Below are positions 49,805 to 58,787 of a DNA stretch of 64,000 nt, piece after piece. The stretch is from Devosia soli (GTDB lineage: Bacteria; Pseudomonadota; Alphaproteobacteria; Rhizobiales; Devosiaceae). The notes under the pieces are model-generated. The model was given only the letters and a program-made list of their open reading frames with translations, made no database searches and was not told the DNA's origin. The stretch covers positions 62,001-126,000 of the forward strand of contig NZ_LAJG01000005.1 in NCBI RefSeq assembly GCF_000970455.1. The letters are read 5' to 3'. The translations under genes and the position numbers were made by a program. The first letter of the stretch is position 1. The number at the start of each line of letters is the position of its first letter.

Positions 49805-50743
49805 CTATTTGAGACCGCGATTGTTCTTAAGGACCGCGAGCCAGTCTTCCTTTTGTCCGGTCTGCATTTGTGCAGCAGCAAGGGCGGCGTCGGTTTGAGG
49901 GAAGCGAAGGTCTTTTCCGGGCAAGGCGGCTTCGATGGCCGGGCGGATACGAGAGAGCATCAAAACCCCGCCGATGAATCCCACAGGTTTTGGACCGACG
50001 CGGTTGGTCAAGGCTTCGGCCATCCGAACCAGTTCCCGGCCAGCGTCTTCCAGGATCGACGCCGCAGTCGGATCGCCCCGATCGGCCGCTTTGCCCACTG
50101 CCGTCGAGAGCGTGCCGATGCGTCCGCGATCGCCGCCATAGACGAATTCGCGGACGACATGCCAATCGATACCGCCGAGCATTTTGGAAAGTTCATCGGC
50201 CAGAATGCTGACGCCGTCGATCGAACCATTGTGATCGAGATGGCGGAAGAGCGTGTCGAGCGCTTTGAGCGCGATCCAACTGCCGGATCCGGCGTCGTCG
50301 ATTAGAATGCCTCGGCCACCGACGCGGACATAGGTGTCGCCATGGCCTATATGGAGGCCGATCGATCCAGTGCCGGACGAGATGAGGTGCCCCTCTCCCG
50401 GCGCGAAGATCGAAGCGTAAGCCAGTGTCATGTCATCGACGGTGATGCAGTCGGCTCGTGACACGGCATACGCGTCGCCAAGCAAATCTAGCAGGGTATT
50501 GGCGACGACAGAGCCAAAGCCTGTGAGGCCAGTTGTGACGGTTTTGGGCACAAGGTCCTGGGCAAGGAGGTTGTGGCCGATGTTGGCGAGCGAAAGCTTG
50601 AGCCGATCCTTTTCCGCAGGATTGAAAAGGTGGCCCGTGGCGCCAGAGGTGGAACCGCGCGCCACGATAATCCCCGCATCGTTGCAAGCGACCCAGCGGC
50701 TGGCCGTGCCACCCACGTCGATGCCGAGATGGATCGCAGTCAT
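49805..50743 (-). CDS. BadF/BcrA-type sugar kinase (N-acetylglucosamine/N-acetylmuramate kinase-like)
   Basis: 312 residues. ASKHA motifs: LGIDVGGTASRWVACN (phosphate 1), VDDMTLAYASI, SSGTGSIGLHIG (phosphate 2) and GSGSWIALKALDTLFRH. This matches the eukaryotic-type GlcNAc kinase / MurK branch of the BadF family. The neighbours NanE, the sugar ABC transporter and MurQ suggest it phosphorylates an imported amino sugar at C6. Last gene of the leftward operon, overlapping nanE by four bases. Confidence 0.8.
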   Translation of the reverse strand: MTAIHLGIDVGGTASRWVACNDAGIIVARGSTSGATGHLFNPAEKDRLKLSLANIGHNLLAQDLVPKTVTTGLTGFGSVVANTLLDLLGDAYAVSRADCITVDDMTLAYASIFAPGEGHLISSGTGSIGLHIGHGDTYVRVGGRGILIDDAGSGSWIALKALDTLFRHLDHNGSIDGVSILADELSKMLGGIDWHVVREFVYGGDRGRIGTLSTAVGKAADRGDPTAASILEDAGRELVRMAEALTNRVGPKPVGFIGGVLMLSRIRPAIEAALPGKDLRFPQTDAALAAAQMQTGQKEDWLAVLKNNRGLK

Positions 50744-51411
50744 GCCCGAACGCCGTTCTGCACGAACATGCGGGTGATCTCGCGGGGATTGGTGATCATC
50801 GTCCCTACGACGATGGCGTGAGCGCCAGCGTCAAACCCTCGCCGAATCCAGTCGGGGGTATTGAAACGCCCCTCACCTACGACCGGGACGCTCAGGCGCG
50901 TGGAGAGCGCTTCCAAGAGCGCCAGATCAGGGTGATCGGGTTTCGGCTCCGTATATTCGGTGTAGCCCGAAAGCGTCGTCGCGACATAGGTCGCGCCCCA
51001 GTCGGCGGCAGCTAGCCCTTCGTCGAGGGTCGAGATGTCGGCGAAGACCTCGGCATGGAGTTCGTCAAGAATACGCCGAATGAGTATCTGGGGATGTTCG
51101 CCTCGACGCGGGCGCGGGGTGCAATCGAGGGCGACGATAGCGGCTCCGGCCTCGACGATGGCGGCAGCCGCGTCAAAGTCGGGGGTTATGTAGACGGGGT
51201 GCTCGTCCGAAAAAACCTTATGGATGCCGATGACCGGCAAGCCGGCCGCAGCGACCGCACGGATATCCTCGGGACTATTGGCCCGAATGCCCCTGGCGCC
51301 GCCGTCCCGTGCTGCAAGCGCCATGGCGCCCATGAACATTGGTCCATGAAGAGGATTGTCGGCCCGCGCTTGGCACGACACGATAAGGCCCTTGGGCAGC
51401 GCCTGGGTCAT
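50740..51411 (-). CDS. nanE: N-acetylmannosamine-6-phosphate 2-epimerase-like (NanE)
   Basis: 223 residues from the ATG at 51411, which overlaps the permease stop (ATGA). Conserved NanE blocks: LIVSCQA (start), GARGIRAN, PVIGIHK, VALDCTPRPR, FADISTLDEG, TLSGYTEY and VPVVGEGRFNTP. It is a TIM barrel that interconverts ManNAc-6-P and GlcNAc-6-P. Confidence 0.9.
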   Translation of the reverse strand: MTQALPKGLIVSCQARADNPLHGPMFMGAMALAARDGGARGIRANSPEDIRAVAAAGLPVIGIHKVFSDEHPVYITPDFDAAAAIVEAGAAIVALDCTPRPRRGEHPQILIRRILDELHAEVFADISTLDEGLAAADWGATYVATTLSGYTEYTEPKPDHPDLALLEALSTRLSVPVVGEGRFNTPDWIRRGFDAGAHAIVVGTMITNPREITRMFVQNGVRA

Positions 51412-52271
51412 TTGACGGCTCCCGAAGTCATGCCCGCGATGAACTGCTTGGAGAGCAGGATATAGATCAGAATGATCGGAGCCGCTGACAGGGTGAGCCC
51501 CGAGAAGAGAACGCCCCAATCGGTGGTGTACTCGCCCATGAAGGTCGTCAGGCCTTGCGGCAGGGTTTTCAGGCTATCGTTCTGAATAAAGACCAAGGGG
51601 AAAAAGAAGTCATTCCAGATCGGCACGACGTTCTGGATGCCGGCGATCACGAGCGCGGGTCGCACCAGCGGAAGCATGATGGACCACATGATGCGCGCTT
51701 CGCTCGCGCCATCCATACGGGCGGCATCTTCGAGTTCATTGGGCAGGCTGCGTATGAAGCCGGTCATTATGAAGACCGTCGTGGGCAGGCCCATGGCGGT
51801 ATAGACGAAGATCAGCGAGAGCTGATTGTTGAGGATCGACAAATCCCGCATCAGCATGAAGAGCGGAATGATGGCGAGCTTGAGCGGCAGCGTCAGCCCG
51901 GCCAGGAAGAACATCAGGATGAAGTTGGCTCCGGTGAAGGCATAGCGTCCGATGGCATAGGCGGCCATGGTGCCGAGCGTCAGGATCAGGACCATCGAGG
52001 CCCCAGTGACGACGAAGGAATTAAGCAGATAACGCAGGAAGTTAGTTTCGCTCCAGATGCGCGCAAAGTTGGCCCATTGGGTGAAATCGGGGATGGCGAA
52101 GGGCGCTTTGAAGATTTCTGGCGTCGTCTTGAAGGCCGAAAAGACCATGATGACGATGGGCGTCAGCATCAAGATGGTGTTGGCGATCAGGATGATCTGG
52201 AGCAGGCCATCGCGACCCAGCGTCGCGAGAATGCCCTTGCGATCGTAGTAGCTGTTTGCCGCAAGACTCAT
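51408..52271 (-). CDS. sugar ABC permease, MalG/CUT1-type
   Basis: 287 residues, six membrane helices, with the EAA loop EDAARMDGASEARIMWSIMLPLVRPAL. N-terminal helix IILIANTILMLTPIVIMVFSAF. Overlaps the partner permease gene by four bases. Forms the inner-membrane channel with the 52268-53188 product. Confidence 0.9.
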   Translation of the reverse strand: MSLAANSYYDRKGILATLGRDGLLQIILIANTILMLTPIVIMVFSAFKTTPEIFKAPFAIPDFTQWANFARIWSETNFLRYLLNSFVVTGASMVLILTLGTMAAYAIGRYAFTGANFILMFFLAGLTLPLKLAIIPLFMLMRDLSILNNQLSLIFVYTAMGLPTTVFIMTGFIRSLPNELEDAARMDGASEARIMWSIMLPLVRPALVIAGIQNVVPIWNDFFFPLVFIQNDSLKTLPQGLTTFMGEYTTDWGVLFSGLTLSAAPIILIYILLSKQFIAGMTSGAVK

Positions 52272-53188
52272 AGCTGAATCTCCCGGGCGCGAAGGCGCGT
52301 GGTGATGACGCCAGCAACGAGTGCGATGAAGATAAAGATCAGCACCGCCAGCGCAGAACCCAAGCCGAAATCCTGCTGGCCGGATGAAACATTGCCGAAA
52401 GCAGTGCGATAGAAATAGAGGCCGAGCACGTCGGTGGAGCCGAAGGGCGAACCATCGAGACCGCCCATAATGTAGGGCAGTTCAAACCAGTTGAAAGCGC
52501 CGACAAACAGCAGCGTGAAAACGATGGTGGCGCTGGGCGCGACGAGCGGCCAGACAATCTTGGTGATTTTCACCCACTCGCTCTCGGTTTCCATGCGCAC
52601 GGCGTCGAGGATTTCGCCTGGGATGCGCTGCATGCCGGCGAGGAAGACCAAAGTCGGGAAGCCGACCATGTGCCAGGCCTGAGCAACGATGATGCTCCAC
52701 AGCGCCGTGCCGCTCTGGCCGAGCCATGGTTGCGCGAGAAACCCGAGGCCGAGGCCCTTAAGGCTGATGTTCACGACGCCAAAAAGCGGATGATAGAAGA
52801 GCTTGAACAGGTAGGCCACGATGATGGTGGACAACACCACCGGCAGGAAGACCGCGATGCGGTGGAAGCGCGCGCCGGGCAGCTCGCGCCAGAGCGCATA
52901 GGCGAGAATGAAGCCGAGGCCGTTTTGCAGCACCATCAGCGCGAAAAAGACGATGACATTGTTCTTGAAGGCATTGAGCGTCCAGCTCCGATAGGGCTCG
53001 ACGAACAGGACCGTATGGAAGTTTTCGAGCCCGACGAAGTCGAGGCGCCGCAGGCCCTGCCAATCGAAAAAGGCATAAGCGAAGGCTGAAACGATCGGAT
53101 AGACGATGAACAGCGCCACGAAAGCCAGTGGCGGTACGATGAGCGCGGTGATCCAGAGGCCGCGGCCTGTCATCCTGAGGTGTGGCAT
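52268..53188 (-). CDS. sugar ABC permease, MalF/CUT1-type
   Basis: 306 residues, six helices, with the EAA loop LDAVRMETESEWVKITKIVWPLVAPS. First helix LWITALIVPPLAFVALFIVYPIV. Partner of the MalG-type permease. A pair of stem-loops separates it from the binding-protein gene upstream. Confidence 0.9.
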   Translation of the reverse strand: MPHLRMTGRGLWITALIVPPLAFVALFIVYPIVSAFAYAFFDWQGLRRLDFVGLENFHTVLFVEPYRSWTLNAFKNNVIVFFALMVLQNGLGFILAYALWRELPGARFHRIAVFLPVVLSTIIVAYLFKLFYHPLFGVVNISLKGLGLGFLAQPWLGQSGTALWSIIVAQAWHMVGFPTLVFLAGMQRIPGEILDAVRMETESEWVKITKIVWPLVAPSATIVFTLLFVGAFNWFELPYIMGGLDGSPFGSTDVLGLYFYRTAFGNVSSGQQDFGLGSALAVLIFIFIALVAGVITTRLRAREIQL

Positions 53189-53310
53189 TTTCTCAAGGCT
53201 TTCGGGCTAGAAGCTGGCAACTGAGTCAACAGCCGCATTGGGGCGCGCAAATACTTCTTGCGCCGTAATTGCCCGGCTAGGCTAGGCAATCCATCTCGCC
53301 TTCGCCTAGG

Positions 53311-53372
53311 CCACCCGGACAAGCCGGGTGGTGACGACAGCGGATATCGAGGAGATTGGGGCCCGGCCCCAA
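53311..53372 (-). repeat. two tandem stem-loops between binding-protein and permease genes
   Basis: CCACCCGG-ACAAG-CCGGGTGG (53311-53331, perfect 8-bp stem) and TTGGGGC-CCG-GCCCCAA (53356-53372, perfect 7-bp stem). Neither has a good U-tract, so they probably stabilise the binding-protein mRNA rather than end it. Confidence 0.6.
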
Positions 53373-53378
53373 ACCGGC

Positions 53379-54620
53379 TTACTTCTTGAACGGCTCGTAC
53401 CAGGCGGCAAGACCGGTGGTGAGCGCTTCGCCGATAGCTTCCGGCGTGGTTTCGCCTGCGAACAGCTTTTGCATCTCAGCCTGGATCATCACCGAGCCCG
53501 ATGGTTCGCCGTATCGGAAGTGAGCGAGCATCAGATAGGGGATCGAGGACTTATTGAGGTCGTTGACCTCGGCAAGAAGTGGGTCGTTGAAGGTCACGCC
53601 GGGAATGGTCGAGATATTGCTCAGCGTATCGGCAAAAGCTTGGCCGAATTCCTTGCTCGCCAGATAGTTCAGGAACTTAATGGAGGCTTCCTTGTTGGCG
53701 CCAGCTGCGTTGGCCGCATAGCCGCCGTCGAAGTAAAGCGCCACAAGCTTGGCATCGTCAGCGTTTTCGCCTGGAGCAGCAAAGACGCCCATTTCGATGT
53801 CGAGGTTCTGCGCCTTGAAAGTCGCCAGCTCATAAGAGCCGCCGATGAACATGCCGGCCATGCCCGAGGAAAAGAGTTGCTGGGCTGATGGGTAATCGAG
53901 ACCGATAAAGCCATCGGGGAAATATTCCGCCGCGACTTCCGCGACCTGGCCGAGCGCTCCAGTAAAGCGGGTATCGGTGAAGTCGGTCGTGCCGGCCATT
54001 AGTTCGTCGTAGAAATCCTTGCCCATCAGCGACGAGCCGAGCCCGAAGGTCACGGTTTCATTCTGCCAGGCAGTCGCAGTGCCGTTGGCAAATGGAATGA
54101 CGCCAGCGTCCTTGAGCTTCTGAGCTGCAGCTTTCAGCTCTTCCCACGTCTGTGGCTCTTCGATGCCGTTCGCATCGAAAAGGGCCTTGTTGTAGATGAC
54201 GAGCTGGGTCTGGCTGGCGAAGGGAACGGCGTAAATCGCGCCATCGGACCGCATGCTTTCGGCCGCAATGGCCGGCGCGGCAAAGTCGGCAAGGGCGGGC
54301 ACCGTCTCGGTCGTCAGCGGCTCGAGATATCCGGCCGCGGCGACGTTTTCCAAGCCACCATAGGCGCGGACCATCATGACGTCAGGCCCGGTGCCGCCGG
54401 CGAGAGCGGTCGAGAGAATGGTATTGTAATTGGCGGCTTCGAAGGTTTCGAAGGTTACCGTGATGCCCGGATTGGCGGCCTCGAATGTCTCGATGAATTT
54501 TTCATAGGCGGCGCGGTCTTCCTGGCGCCAGCTCCAGAACGTCAGATCCTGGGCGAATGCCGGAGCGGCTACGAGCACGCCTGCCAGCACGGCGCCGGTA
54601 CGGATGATGGACTTCCTCAT
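53379..54620 (-). CDS. sugar ABC substrate-binding protein, SBP family 1
   Basis: 413 residues. Signal peptide to about AAPAFAQD. Family-1 features: DLTFWSWRQEDRAAYEKFIETFEAANPGITV, GTGPDVMMVRAYGG and MAGMFIGGSYELA. A periplasmic carbohydrate-binding protein. The locus suggests an amino-sugar ligand such as MurNAc or GlcNAc, which the sequence alone cannot show. Confidence 0.9.
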   Translation of the reverse strand: MRKSIIRTGAVLAGVLVAAPAFAQDLTFWSWRQEDRAAYEKFIETFEAANPGITVTFETFEAANYNTILSTALAGGTGPDVMMVRAYGGLENVAAAGYLEPLTTETVPALADFAAPAIAAESMRSDGAIYAVPFASQTQLVIYNKALFDANGIEEPQTWEELKAAAQKLKDAGVIPFANGTATAWQNETVTFGLGSSLMGKDFYDELMAGTTDFTDTRFTGALGQVAEVAAEYFPDGFIGLDYPSAQQLFSSGMAGMFIGGSYELATFKAQNLDIEMGVFAAPGENADDAKLVALYFDGGYAANAAGANKEASIKFLNYLASKEFGQAFADTLSNISTIPGVTFNDPLLAEVNDLNKSSIPYLMLAHFRYGEPSGSVMIQAEMQKLFAGETTPEAIGEALTTGLAAWYEPFKK

Positions 54621-54668
54621 TATGTTCCCTTCCCTTGTTACTTCTTCAGAATGGAGTGTGCCGGTGCC

Positions 54669-55733
54669 CTAAAGCGCCAGCCGCCGACCATCCTCGGCGG
54701 AAAAATAGTGCGCCGAGCTGGGCTCGACCGTCACGGTCACGGCCTCGTCCGGCGCATAAAGATCGTTCGGCGTGGTGCGGGCAGCCAGCAGTGTTCCGTC
54801 CGCGAGACGCGAATAGACGTAAGCGTTATCGCCAAGATATTCGGTGTAAACGACCGTGGCCCAGAGCCCATCCTCGAAGTGTCCGCGCGTCAGGCGTACG
54901 GCATCCGGACGCAGTCCGAGCTTGAGGCTCGGGGCGCTTGGCAGGGGTCCGGTTGCGACGCTGCCGCCATTGGCCAACGAAAGCCGTGCGCCATCTGAAG
55001 CGACATCGATCAGCGTCATCCGTGGAGAACCGATAAATGTCGCGACGAACGTATTCGCCGGAGTCTCGTAGAGTTCACGGGGCGAGCCAACCTGCTCGAT
55101 GCGGCCTGCGTTCATGACGACGATCTTGTCGGCGAGCGTCATGGCTTCGACCTGATCATGAGTCACATAGACCATGGTGCCGCCGATATCGCGATGGAGC
55201 TTGGCGATCTCGAGACGAACCTCCGAGCGCAGAGCAGCGTCGAGATTGGACAGCGGCTCGTCGAGGAGAAAAACTTCCGGCTTGCGGACCAGCGCGCGGC
55301 CGATCGCGACCCGCTGGCGCTGACCCCCGGACAATTCCCGCGGCTTGCGCTTGAGCAGCGCTTCAAGCCGAAGCATGCGCGCGGTGTCGGCGATGCGGCC
55401 TTCGACTTCCTGCTTGCTCAACCCCATGAGCCTGGCGCCGAAAGCCATGTTTTCGTAAACGTCCATATGCGGATAGAGCGCATAGGACTGAAACACCATG
55501 GCGATGCCGCGCCGCGAAGGCGGCACGTCGTTCATGCGCTGATCGTTGAGGAAGAATTCGCCCTCGGTAATTGGGTCGAGACCGGCGATGAGGCGTAGTA
55601 GCGTGGATTTTCCGCAGCCGGATGGGCCGACGAAAACGGCAAATTCCCGGTCACCGATTTCGAGATCGATGCCATGCAGCACATCGGCGGTCCGGAAGCG
55701 CTTCTTGATGCCGCGCAGCGATAGTCGAGCCAC
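54669..55733 (-). CDS. sugar ABC ATPase, UgpC/MalK-type
   Basis: 354 residues. Walker [11 protein letters not shown], signature [15 protein letters not shown], Walker [14 protein letters not shown] and the switch His in [10 protein letters not shown]. The C-terminal TOBE regulatory domain starts near residue 240 ([10 protein letters not shown]). It is the first gene of the operon, just below the GGAAT-N5-ATTCC palindrome. Confidence 0.93.
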   Translation of the reverse strand: MARLSLRGIKKRFRTADVLHGIDLEIGDREFAVFVGPSGCGKSTLLRLIAGLDPITEGEFFLNDQRMNDVPPSRRGIAMVFQSYALYPHMDVYENMAFGARLMGLSKQEVEGRIADTARMLRLEALLKRKPRELSGGQRQRVAIGRALVRKPEVFLLDEPLSNLDAALRSEVRLEIAKLHRDIGGTMVYVTHDQVEAMTLADKIVVMNAGRIEQVGSPRELYETPANTFVATFIGSPRMTLIDVASDGARLSLANGGSVATGPLPSAPSLKLGLRPDAVRLTRGHFEDGLWATVVYTEYLGDNAYVYSRLADGTLLAARTTPNDLYAPDEAVTVTVEPSSAHYFSAEDGRRLAL

Positions 55734-55785
55734 TGGAGGTTCTCCGCCTGTTCCAGCAACACTCCCCTCGCGAGTGCCGCAGCTT

Positions 55786-55818
55786 GGAATACTAAATTCC
55801 TACTTTTTGTTGTGTCAA
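55786..55818 (-). promoter_or_regulatory. promoter and operator of the sugar ABC operon
   Basis: On the minus strand TTGACA (55818-55813), 18 bases, TAGTAT (55794-55789). The palindrome GGAATACTAAATTCC (55786-55800) covers the -10. The same GGAAT-N5-ATTCC layout recurs at 56731-56745, so the RpiR protein encoded between them is the likely repressor. Confidence 0.65.
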
Positions 55819-55849
55819 GAATATAAAATTACACAGCTCAGTAAGGCCA

Positions 55850-56698
55850 TCACACTTTGAGCACGGTGACGGCCGTCTCGCTGCGATGGATATAATCATA
55901 GGCGTCAGCCTGGCGGCGCAGCAGCAGGATGAAAAGCATGTCCATCAGCATGAGCTGGGCGTCGCGCGAGGTGATGGCGGACGAGCGCACGCGCTCTTCG
56001 TCGGCGACCGTGAAAAGGCTGATATCGGCAAGCTCGAGCAGCGGGTTTGGCTGCAATCCGGTCACAGACAGGAGCTTCGCCCCGCGCGCCTTGGCGATCT
56101 CTGCAATGCGCAGCGTTTCGACGCTCCGGCCCGAATGCGACAGCGCGACGATGAGATCCTCTCCATTGAGCGCCGACGCGTTGGAGATTTGGATATGGCT
56201 GTCGCTGTCGACCAATACCGTGCGGCCGAGCTTGAGCAGCTTATAGGAGAAATCTCGCGCAACGAGTGAAGACGCCCCTACGCCTGCCAGCTGTATCCGG
56301 CGAGCGCTCATCAGCGCGTCGAGGGCGAGGTCGATCTTCTCCTCGGTATTGACCGCAGTTGTCTCGCGCATGGAGAGGAGTTTTGAGCCGATCAGCTTCT
56401 GCAGGATTGTCAGGTAGCTGTCGCTCGCGTCTATGCTGCCGTGGATAACACCGGCCGGTGCGTGAAATTCCTGCGCCTTGGCCTTGTTCACATCGAGCTT
56501 GAGCTGCTGATACCCTTCGTAGCCGAGCTTCTGACTGAACTTGACGACACTCGATTGGCTACGACCCGTTGCTTCGGCCAGAGCCGCGGATGACATCGTC
56601 AGCATTTGTTCGGGATGGTCGAGGATGAAGCGGGCGATTTGTTGATCGGCCTGCGTCATCGCGTCGATCTTGGCGCTCAAAATCTTGAGGATGGACAA
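55850..56698 (-). CDS. MurR/RpiR-family transcriptional regulator
   Basis: 282 residues from a TTG at 56698 with GGAGGAG upstream. The N-terminal HTH_6 reads MSSAALAEATGRSQSSVVKFSQKLGYEGYQQLKLDVNK. The C-terminal SIS domain (about 125-260) with VGASSLVARDFSYKLLKLG and IVALSHSGRSVETL binds phosphosugars. In the MurR branch the ligand is MurNAc-6-P, fitting the divergent murQ. Confidence 0.88.
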   Translation of the reverse strand: MSILKILSAKIDAMTQADQQIARFILDHPEQMLTMSSAALAEATGRSQSSVVKFSQKLGYEGYQQLKLDVNKAKAQEFHAPAGVIHGSIDASDSYLTILQKLIGSKLLSMRETTAVNTEEKIDLALDALMSARRIQLAGVGASSLVARDFSYKLLKLGRTVLVDSDSHIQISNASALNGEDLIVALSHSGRSVETLRIAEIAKARGAKLLSVTGLQPNPLLELADISLFTVADEERVRSSAITSRDAQLMLMDMLFILLLRRQADAYDYIHRSETAVTVLKV

Positions 56699-56730
56699 GC
56701 TCGGCTCCTCCGCTCGACATTTTCATGATT

Positions 56731-56745
56731 GGAATATTCTATTCC
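56731..56745. promoter_or_regulatory. operator palindrome GGAAT-N5-ATTCC in the rpiR-murQ divergent region
   Basis: GGAATATTCTATTCC is a 15-bp palindrome of the same layout as the one in the sugar ABC promoter. A third partial copy, GGAATATTC, lies at 56763-56771 in the spacer of the murQ promoter. Confidence 0.6.
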
Positions 56746-56753
56746 TCGTTTCG

Positions 56754-56782
56754 TTGACAAGTGGAATATTCGCTCCTAGCAT
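56754..56782 (+). promoter_or_regulatory. murQ promoter
   Basis: TTGACA (56754-56759), 17 bases, TAGCAT (56777-56782). The spacer contains GGAATATTC, a regulator half-site. Confidence 0.65.
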
Positions 56783-56806
56783 TTGGCCAAATGCAAGGTG
56801 AGACGC

Positions 56807-57742
56807 ATGGCAAAACGCGCCCTGATGGCTGAACTCGAAACGCTGGTTTCGGAAGCGCGCAACCCGAACACGGTCGATATCGACCTGATGTCGACGCGCG
56901 AAATCCTCTTCTCCATGAACCGCGAGGACCAGAACGCGCCCCTGGCGGTCCAGAAGGTGATCCCTGAAATCGCGCAGGCCGTTGACCGCATTGTCGATGC
57001 CTTTCGCATGGGTGGCAGATTGATTTATTTCGGCGCGGGAACCAGCGGCCGGCTCGGCGTGCTCGACGCGTCCGAGTGTCCACCCACATTTGGCGTGCCT
57101 CCAGAGATGGTGGTCGGTATCATTGCCGGCGGGGATCGTGCCCTTCGCCACCCGATCGAAGGGGCAGAAGACTCGCCCGAAGAGGGTCGCAGGGACCTTG
57201 AGCGCGTTAATCTCGAGGCGCGCGATGTGGCAGTCGGCATAGCCGTCAGCGGACGCACGCCCTACGTGATCGGTGGGTTGGATTATGCAAAGTCGATTGG
57301 CGCAACGACGGTGGCGCTGTCCTGCAATCCAGATTCGACCATCGCGCGGCAAGCCGATATCGCCATTTCGCCAGTGGTAGGGCCAGAGGCCGTGACCGGA
57401 TCGACGCGTCTTAAGTCCGGGACAGCGCAAAAGCTCGTCCTCAACATGCTGACCACTGCCAGCATGATCCGGATAGGCAAGACCTTTCAAAACCTGATGG
57501 TTGACCTCTCGGTCTCAAACCAGAAGCTCGAAGCGCGCGCCGTTCGTATTCTTGTCGAAGTATCCGGATGCACGCCCGAAGACGCCGAGCGCTATCTTGC
57601 GGCGAGCGGCAACAGCGTCAAGCTCGCCATTCTGATGGCACTGACCGGAATGGATAAGGGCGCGGCGGAGCGGTCCTTGGCAGGGGCAAATGGTTTCCTT
57701 CGACGCGCTGCCAATCTGGACGTGCCGCGCGCGGCGGGTTGA
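56807..57742 (+). CDS. murQ: N-acetylmuramic acid 6-phosphate etherase
   Basis: 311 residues from the ATG at 56807 with AAGGTGAG upstream (a TTG at 56783 lies on the promoter and is rejected). MurQ hallmarks: TTG-like start with [45 protein letters not shown] (SIS active site with its Glu), [15 protein letters not shown] in [10 protein letters not shown] and [22 protein letters not shown]. It cleaves the lactyl ether of MurNAc-6-P, giving GlcNAc-6-P and D-lactate. Confidence 0.93.
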   Translation: MAKRALMAELETLVSEARNPNTVDIDLMSTREILFSMNREDQNAPLAVQKVIPEIAQAVDRIVDAFRMGGRLIYFGAGTSGRLGVLDASECPPTFGVPPEMVVGIIAGGDRALRHPIEGAEDSPEEGRRDLERVNLEARDVAVGIAVSGRTPYVIGGLDYAKSIGATTVALSCNPDSTIARQADIAISPVVGPEAVTGSTRLKSGTAQKLVLNMLTTASMIRIGKTFQNLMVDLSVSNQKLEARAVRILVEVSGCTPEDAERYLAASGNSVKLAILMALTGMDKGAAERSLAGANGFLRRAANLDVPRAAG

Positions 57743-57745
57743 TCG

Positions 57746-58762
57746 ATGGCAACCGAGGCGCCAGATCCGGCGCTCGATCAGGTTTTCGAAACCGCCTTTT
57801 CTCCGGTGCGCCGGGCGATTGAGGATAAGCGCATCCCGGGCGCCGTGTTCGGCGTGGTGGACCTGAAACGGGGCCGGCGCGCTTCAGCGGCAGGCCTTGC
57901 GCAGATCGTACCCGATAAGCGAGAAATGACGCTCGACACCTGGTTTGACCTCGCGTCGCTGACCAAGGTATTGTTCACAACGCCCCGCATTCTCCAATTG
58001 GCGGAAGAGGGTCGGATCGATCTCGATGCGCCGCTTACCTCTGTCATTCCAGATTTTCGCCAGTATGAACCCGGCGCCTGGGAACGAAAGGTGACTTTCC
58101 GTCAGTGCCTGGGACATCAGACGGCGTTTCCGGCATCGGTGCCGATCTTCACCTATGGAGACAATCCAAAGCTGCTTCGGCATTTCGTGCTACAGCATCC
58201 ATGGATTGCGGGCCCGTCGGCCTATTCGGATATCAATTTCATCCTTTTGGGCATTGCCCTGGAGCGGCTCGAGGGCAGGTCTATCCGCGAGATGGATGCT
58301 GGTGAAGGTTTTGCCTTCGCCGGTCCTCGGGACCGGACCGCTGCAACCGAGAATTGTCCTTGGCGCGGCCGCGTCCTGGTAGGCGAAGTTCACGACGAAA
58401 ACTGTTTTGCGCTGGAAGGGGCCGGCAATGCCGGACTATTCGGCACAGCTACTGCCCTGTTGGACCGCGCATTAGAGCTTTTGGAAACGAAGAATCAGCC
58501 GGTGGTCCAGCTGATGCGGACGCGGCTCGCCGCGCACCGCACTCATGGCTGGGAGTGCGCCAACCTGGGCTGGTCGGGCGGAGACACGGCAAACGCCGAG
58601 ACGATCGGGCATACGGGCTTTACGGGCACGGGCCTGTGGATCGATTTTGCACGCGACCGGGCTTGGACCCTTCTCACCAATCGCGTGCATCCGAGCCGGT
58701 GGAAAGACAGCGGTATTTTTGCGCTGCGCCGCCAGGTGGCCGATATCATCAACGCAGCCTGA
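57746..58762 (+). CDS. serine hydrolase, beta-lactamase class C / AmpH-like fold
   Basis: 338 residues, no clear signal peptide. The SxxK motif is in FDLASLTKVLFTTP, the second motif is PSAYSDINFILLG (Y-S-D/N) and the third is GHTGFTGTG in place of KTG. The gene starts four bases after murQ. Bacillus subtilis has a similar class-C-type gene beside murQ in its muropeptide recycling operon, so a role in wall-fragment processing is likely. Confidence 0.82.
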   Translation: MATEAPDPALDQVFETAFSPVRRAIEDKRIPGAVFGVVDLKRGRRASAAGLAQIVPDKREMTLDTWFDLASLTKVLFTTPRILQLAEEGRIDLDAPLTSVIPDFRQYEPGAWERKVTFRQCLGHQTAFPASVPIFTYGDNPKLLRHFVLQHPWIAGPSAYSDINFILLGIALERLEGRSIREMDAGEGFAFAGPRDRTAATENCPWRGRVLVGEVHDENCFALEGAGNAGLFGTATALLDRALELLETKNQPVVQLMRTRLAAHRTHGWECANLGWSGGDTANAETIGHTGFTGTGLWIDFARDRAWTLLTNRVHPSRWKDSGIFALRRQVADIINAA

Positions 58763-58766
58763 GTTT

Positions 58767-58787
58767 CCCTGAGCCTCAGGCTCAGGG
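58767..58787. terminator. bidirectional stem-loop between convergent genes
   Basis: CCCTGAGCC-TCA-GGCTCAGGG, a perfect 9-bp stem with a 3-base loop. It overlaps the stop of the 58782-59846 gene. U-tracts are weak on both sides, so it is a candidate two-way terminator. Confidence 0.55.
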
